Positions 59,223 to 64,000 of a DNA stretch of 64,000 bases are shown one piece after another. The notes beneath the pieces were generated by a model. It saw only the letters and a program-made list of their open reading frames with translations. It was not told the origin of the DNA and ran no database searches. Within the stretch, counting starts at the first letter, position 1; every line of letters begins with the position of its first letter. The position numbers and the translations under genes are program-made. Source of the stretch: Anarhynchus alexandrinus (lineage: Eukaryota; Chordata; Aves; Charadriiformes; Charadriidae); NCBI GenBank assembly GCA_008711295.1, contig VUYV01000011.1, positions 2,417,669 to 2,481,668 of the forward strand. Direction: 5' to 3'.

Positions 59223-60182
59223 NNNNNNNNNNNNNNNNNNNNNNNNNNNNNNNNNNNNNNNNNNNNNNNNNNNNNNNNNNNNNNNNNNNNNNNNNNNNNN
59301 NNNNNNNNNNNNNNNNNNNNNNNNNNNNNNNNNNNNNNNNNNNNNNNNNNNNNNNNNNNNNNNNNNNNNNNNNNNNNNNNNNNNNNNNNNNNNNNNNNNN
59401 NNNNNNNNNNNNNNNNNNNNNNNNNNNNNNNNNNNNNNNNNNNNNNNNNNNNNNNNNNNNNNNNNNNNNNNNNNNNNNNNNNNNNNNNNNNNNNNNNNNN
59501 NNNNNNNNNNNNNNNNNNNNNNNNNNNNNNNNNNNNNNNNNNNNNNNNNNNNNNNNNNNNNNNNNNNNNNNNNNNNNNNNNNNNNNNNNNNNNNNNNNNN
59601 NNNNNNNNNNNNNNNNNNNNNNNNNNNNNNNNNNNNNNNNNNNNNNNNNNNNNNNNNNNNNNNNNNNNNNNNNNNNNNNNNNNNNNNNNNNNNNNNNNNN
59701 NNNNNNNNNNNNNNNNNNNNNNNNNNNNNNNNNNNNNNNNNNNNNNNNNNNNNNNNNNNNNNNNNNNNNNNNNNNNNNNNNNNNNNNNNNNNNNNNNNNN
59801 NNNNNNNNNNNNNNNNNNNNNNNNNNNNNNNNNNNNNNNNNNNNNNNNNNNNNNNNNNNNNNNNNNNNNNNNNNNNNNNNNNNNNNNNNNNNNNNNNNNN
59901 NNNNNNNNNNNNNNNNNNNNNNNNNNNNNNNNNNNNNNNNNNNNNNNNNNNNNNNNNNNNNNNNNNNNNNNNNNNNNNNNNNNNNNNNNNNNNNNNNNNN
60001 NNNNNNNNNNNNNNNNNNNNNNNNNNNNNNNNNNNNNNNNNNNNNNNNNNNNNNNNNNNNNNNNNNNNNNNNNNNNNNNNNNNNNNNNNNNNNNNNNNNN
60101 NNNNNNNNNNNNNNNNNNNNNNNNNNNNNNNNNNNNNNNNNNNNNNNNNNNNNNNNNNNNNNNNNNNNNNNNNNNNNNNNNN
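59223..60182. other. 960-N assembly gap within the CpG island
   Basis: Unknown sequence between low-complexity edges (C-rich left, 16 T right). Its place inside the promoter-like island means promoter or exon sequence may be missing. Confidence 0.98.
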
Positions 60183-60198
60183 TTTTTTTTTTTTTTTT
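60183..60198 (+). repeat. Poly-T run (16) at gap edge
   Basis: Sixteen T directly after the gap. Confidence 0.9.
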
Positions 60199-60350
60199 GA
60201 AAAGTGCTTTTCAGTGAAACTGTTCACGTTCAAGGATTTGATCAAGTGAGAGGGTAACACCACACGGGGGGAGGAGCCCCGAGCCTTGCCAAGCCGCCGC
60301 CGCCGCTGAAATACACCACCGAGTCACCAGCCGCGCTGCGCCGCGCCGCC

Positions 60351-60384
60351 GGGGGCCGGGAGCGGGGCCGGGGGCGGGAGCGGG
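60351..60384 (+). promoter_or_regulatory. G-quadruplex-forming motif with Sp1-like words
   Basis: At least six G-runs of three or more separated by one to three bases, including GGGGGCGGG. The spacing fits an intramolecular G-quadruplex on the plus strand. Such motifs are common at CpG-island promoters. Confidence 0.65.
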
Positions 60385-60810
60385 ACACCGCGCCGCACCG
60401 AATCAGCTGGAGCATCACCCAGCCTTTTCTCCTGATTTGGTATGTGTGTGCTCCTGCCTGAGACAAAGCAGCCGTCATTCACTGTTTCTCCTGATGTATA
60501 TTTACACACACTCGTATTTACAGCAGCGTAGGTATTCCTCGCCCTGTCTAGATGCAGGCAGATGTATGCACAAAGGCTGGATGTGGGTAAGGGGGATAAG
60601 GCAACGCAGCTGGGATGAGCGGCTCCCGGGTGATTCCCCGTGTGTGACAGCGTACCCACGGGCTCAGCCATCCAACAGCACCGCTCCAGAGCCGGCTCCG
60701 GGCATGGGGATGTGCCCGTTCCGAGCGGAGCCTCCCGGCCGTGTGGGAACCCGCCAGGGAATCCCGGCAGCCTTGCCACCGTCCAGGAAGGGAGACCAGC
60801 AGGATTTATT

Positions 60811-60832
60811 GGGGGGGGGGGGGGGGGGGGGG
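60811..60832 (+). repeat. Poly-G run (22)
   Basis: Twenty-two consecutive G inside the island. The true length is doubtful because long G-runs are error-prone in sequencing. Confidence 0.9.
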
Positions 60833-61310
60833 TCGAATAACCAAGAAAGGGCAGTGTCTGCAGGCAGCTCACTGCAGCAGCATCTCGGGACTGTGTCGGG
60901 AGAAGGAGCGAGGGAGATGTATTGCTTTAGGTCATGGCAGTGCAGCGCTCCCGCTCCCATCGCAGGGATGCGACGTTTCCCCCGGGCGGGACACCCGCTT
61001 TCTGCTGGCAAAGCCCCCGGAGCCTTTGCCGCTTCAGCCCCCGGACAAGGAGTGAGTAATGGCACGGTGCGAAGGGGAGAGGGCAGGCTGCCGCCTCCCA
61101 CGGCCGCGGGGCGTCCCCCATCCTCCCGGGGGTCACCCTTGTCGTAGCCATCCGTGCCTGTGTCACGTCCCTCCGGAACGATTCGTTGCAGCAACACGTC
61201 GGCACTTTCTCTTCAGATCAAACCCACGGTCGACCTTCCCCCGTTCTCCACCTCCCTCCGAAAAGTGTCAATAATTAGCGTTATGTTAATCGTGCCACCC
61301 TCCCACTTAC

Positions 61311-61322
61311 CACATCAGCCAT
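61311..61322 (-). CDS. Candidate first coding exon end (Met-Ala-Asp-Val, then 5' splice site)
   Basis: On the minus strand ATGGCTGATGTG (M-A-D-V) is followed at 61310 by GTAAGTGGG, a consensus 5' splice site (GTG|GTAAGT). The start context is strong: A at -3 and G at +4 (AAAGAATGG). It lies in the CpG island, which fits a first exon whose 5' UTR would extend right towards 61367 and beyond, past another N. If real, a phase-0 intron follows and the gene runs leftward across this window. Against it: only four codons, no transcript evidence, and such matches occur by chance. I do not recognise the gene. Confidence 0.3.
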
Positions 61323-61366
61323 TCTTTGCCGTCCAAGGACGCATCCACCAACTACACGGCTCTCCC

Positions 61367-61367
61367 N
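61367..61367. other. Single-N contig join at a G-run
   Basis: The N separates CTCCC from a run of ten G. The join lies about 45 bases from the candidate start codon, so the 5' UTR or promoter may be incomplete. Confidence 0.85.
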
Positions 61368-62150
61368 GGGGGGGGGCGTTGTTAGCCAATGCCCCGGGCT
61401 GAGCCACCTCCCGCTGCAGAGCGGGTAACTGGGGCTGGGGAGGGCCAGCAGCAAGTTGGAGGAGGGAAAAGGGGGACTGCAAACACCTCTGGCTGTTGCA
61501 AACGGTGGGAGCTGTGGCTAAACGTCACTCCTGCGGGAGTGAAAAGAGGGTTCGGGGTGGCAGCCGGTTTGCGGAGAAAAGCGCTAACAGCTCCGGGGGT
61601 CGGGAGGAAGAGGGGGGGAGGAGCTGGGCGAGCCGATGCGCGGGGGGGGGCCCTCGCCACGGGCACAGCCCTGCCCGTGAGCCGCAAATCCCAACGCAGA
61701 GAGGGAAAGTGGGAGGTGGGGGCAGGGGAAGCAAATCACCCGCCCCCAACCCAACGGATGTTATTTCTGGCTTGGAATCGGCTCCTTTTCAAACTACGCT
61801 GCCAAAATGTTTAGGAGATGACATTTCATTTGTGTGGGAGCGGTGACGTGGGCCTCAGCCAGAGCTGATCCATAAAACCACGGGCGAGGGGATCGCACAA
61901 GTTACACACACCTGTGGGAAGGGCTGCTCTGCATGCCCAGAGCCGGGCCAGCCCCGGGACTGCACCCTCCTGCCGCTTGTAAAGGAACGGCATGGCACGG
62001 GGAACGGGAAGGACCTCAACTGTCTCCCTACTCCCTAGACCGACTGCTGCAAGAACAGTGTCACGCATGCCACCCCTGTATCTTGTCATTGCTATGCACT
62101 GTAAGGGGATGCACTGCCCACCTAATGTCATCCTCCTACAGTGAGGCTGC

Positions 62151-63237
62151 AGCTGTGACACGCAGAACTTGTCCTTATGATTAAAGTTTCTCTAGTCCCT
62201 CTGGACCCAGCAGCAGCTCACTACTGCTCCTGAAGATCTCTGCATGTCCAGAACCCCTGTCAGCACAAAGTAAAAGCTACCGTGGGGCTAGCAACTGCTT
62301 AGCTATTGTGCAGTCCACCCAGTCCCATTTATCTTCTCAGCCTTGCTGGACACTGTTTAAGACCTAGTCCTTGTTCACACCTGGGTGTGCCACTCATTTG
62401 TGCAGCATCACCCCTGACTTCATGACCAAAGCCCACCCACACACCAGGACAGGATTTGTGGACACATCTCCTTTCTCAAATCCTGCCAACACAAGGCATT
62501 GCTTTGTGTCCACCACATTGCTCTTTGTCACCGCAAGAGCCCAGCTGTGCTGGACGTGGCACAGAATGTGATGGGCTTCATGTACTACTGTGTTCACCAA
62601 CACTTTCTTTAGGGCAGTACTTTCACCACCTCAATAGCAGGTCTCTCCTTCCCTGCAGACTGAAGAGCTGTTACCTGCACCTAAAATCACCCTCTGTGAA
62701 TATCATCCACACCTGCTCCACTCAGGGACAATCTCAGACATTCAGTTTATACTGTATCAGCAAGATCACCCCAGGCTCTCATTTCTCAGACAGATATCCA
62801 CAGGAAAGGATGGTGTTTCTAAAGAAAAATCCTTAAAACCCTTCATCAGTACCTGCTTATTACTGTTAAATAATAGGATGCACAGCTGAAGTCCCACTGA
62901 TGGTGTGGGACTGTATTAAAATCTCCCGGCCCTTAGCAGAGGCCTCAGCACCAAAGCGAGGAGCAGCAGCGCTCTCTAATCCCTTTCCTTCTGTAGAAGA
63001 CAAAGGTAACGTGAGCAACACCCCCATCTCCTGCACGATTCGCGAACTGCGTGCCCATCACCAGCACACAGAAAAGGAAGGGGCTTTTCCAGTTTGTACC
63101 GTCCCTGTTGCAGGAATAACAGGTTTGCTTCAAAATGCAGACTCTTGCGTGACACGGTGACAGTGAGGATGTCGTCTGACAACCCGAGAGTTGCACAGTC
63201 TATATCTAAGAATAGAAATTGAATAGTTCAACACAGT
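62151..63237. other. Non-coding stretch right of the island
   Basis: Ordinary composition; open frames of up to 126 codons (62456-62836 plus) overlap frames on the other strand. No exon or repeat recognised. Confidence 0.5.
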
Positions 63238-63299
63238 ATCCATTACAGGCTGTTTTAATCCCTGGTCTAATCCATTACAATCTGCTTTAATCCCTACCC
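63238..63299 (+). repeat. 32-bp tandem duplication
   Basis: Two units start with ATCCATTACA at 63238 and 63270 and share CTG(T/C)TTTAATCCCT. A few substitutions separate them. Confidence 0.75.
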
Positions 63300-63885
63300 A
63301 GCTGCAAACATCCATTCAAAGAAGCAGGGGTTGGTGTTATATTCTGTTGGACCATGTTGATTTTTAATTGATGTAAGGCAACCATATGCCATAACACCAG
63401 GCAATGCAGTACATTTCTAAGTAAGCAAGTAAGTAAATGTTCTGGAAGGCAAATTGTGGCACAAATACAAAGTAGCAGAACATGCCTATAACCAAGGGGG
63501 AGCTGGGTTCAATTAAGGAGAGAAAGACAATTGGGGGAGTTATGTTTGCTTGGAGAAGATGATATGGATGGAAGCAGTCTAATGGCACTATCTAAAGAAA
63601 GAAACAAATAGAGCCTGGTAATCATTTCATGCCAAAACCTTCTAAAGTAGCATTGATCATTTGGGGTTTTCTTCCCCCCACCCCCCCTATTCTGGAACTT
63701 TCATTCAGAAAAAAAAAAAAAGTATTATGAAATTGAAGAGTTAACTCCTATCACACTTATCAATAACTGCACTGTCACTACCTCCACTGCTGGTTGTAGA
63801 CCTGCTCCCCACTACCCCCATCCTTTCTGTTTTGCCCAGCTCTGCCCATCATTGCTCCGTGCCCCTCTCCTCCTGCAGGACTGCC
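63300..63885. other. Non-coding stretch, low-complexity patches
   Basis: AAGTAAGC tetramer-like repeats near 63418-63437, a C-run near 63676-63687 and an A-run at 63710-63721. No gene seen. Confidence 0.5.
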
Positions 63886-63919
63886 CACACTCTGGGCCTC
63901 CCTGGAGGCCCAGAGTGTG
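63886..63919. repeat. Perfect 16-bp inverted repeat with 2-base loop
   Basis: Left arm CACACTCTGGGCCTCC (63886-63901), spacer CT, right arm GGAGGCCCAGAGTGTG (63904-63919). No T-run follows on either side, so it is not a terminator-like structure. Confidence 0.92.
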
Positions 63920-64000
63920 TCTCCCAGTCACTGTCACCCCAGGAAATTTCTGAGTGGGAGCTGGAACCTTACTTGCTGGAACCTGAAAGAAAGGGGGAAG

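Larger units (their letters stand above)
58490..62150. promoter_or_regulatory. CpG island, probable gene promoter, with an internal gap
   Basis: GC-rich, CpG-dense sequence on both sides of a 960-base gap. The densest parts are 59000-59110, 60260-60420, 60600-60790, 60960-61260 and 61380-61720. It includes Sp1-type GGGGGCGGG words (about 60369-60377), a CCG triplet run (60292-60306), a TGACGT half-CRE near 61842 and a CCAAT word near 61386. Such islands mark promoters in birds. Direction is not certain, but a candidate minus-strand first exon is described at 61311. Coding frames inside the island are probably by-products of high GC. Confidence 0.7.

Noticed and set aside
58787..60263. Open frames of 426-476 codons across the CpG island
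   Set aside because: They exist only because the 960 Ns carry no stop codons; the flanking residues are low complexity.
60242..60478. Minus-strand frame starting in the island as a first exon
   Set aside because: Arg/Pro-rich GC artefact; the only GT after its plausible start (GTGACT) is a poor 5' splice site.
60324..61205. Overlapping open frames of 92-236 codons on both strands in the island
   Set aside because: High GC depletes stop codons. The frames overlap on opposite strands and show only Pro/Arg/Gly-rich low complexity.
1..64000. tRNA, rRNA, snRNA and CRISPR arrays
   Set aside because: I looked for A/B boxes, U6-, 7SK- and Y-RNA-like words and regularly spaced repeats and saw none.

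Overview
This window is vertebrate, and almost certainly bird, nuclear DNA. The best evidence is the CR1 LINE copies (antisense with the typical AGAATC octamer tail at 6471 and 52498; sense fragments at 18859 and 58795) and a solo endogenous-retrovirus LTR of a type widespread in birds (38908-39488). I find no complete protein gene, tRNA, rRNA, snRNA or CRISPR. Most open frames are short and show no domain; the only protein-like matches belong to the CR1 reverse-transcriptase ORF C-terminus.

Layout. 1-6213 holds two near-identical copies of one locus in direct order (1-2616 and 2653-6213), joined by single-N junctions at 728 and 2617; this looks like two alleles placed end to end by the assembler. 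6471-6770 is an antisense CR1. 6.8-38.9 kb is non-coding sequence with A-rich low-complexity patches, short tandem repeats, an ancient CR1-like fragment (27145) and several AT-rich, motif-dense blocks that resemble distal regulatory elements (14.5, 16.0-16.6, 32.2-32.9 kb). 38.9-39.5 kb is the LTR. 39.5-58.5 kb is similar non-coding sequence with several ancient amniote repeats (41361, 42816, 44775, 45791, 51705, 56311), a small gap (41944-41953), a CpG-richer block at 50.9-51.6 kb and an antisense CR1 at 52498. 58.5-62.1 kb is a CpG island, broken by a 960-base gap (59223-60182). 62.1-64.0 kb is ordinary non-coding sequence.

Interpretation. The CpG island is probably a promoter. On the minus strand an ATG in strong start context is followed four codons later by a consensus 5' splice site (61311-61322). 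The plus strand to the left looks rich in C and A over G and T by eye, as expected if the minus strand is the RNA-like strand. My working model is that most of the window is the first intron of a long minus-strand gene whose first exon lies near 61.3 kb, partly obscured by assembly gaps. This is inference; I cannot name the gene.

I found no convincing undescribed system. The strongest unusual signals are the allelic duplication at the left end, two places where a CR1-bearing sequence and an apparently empty version of the same site are joined through a single N, and the gapped CpG island.
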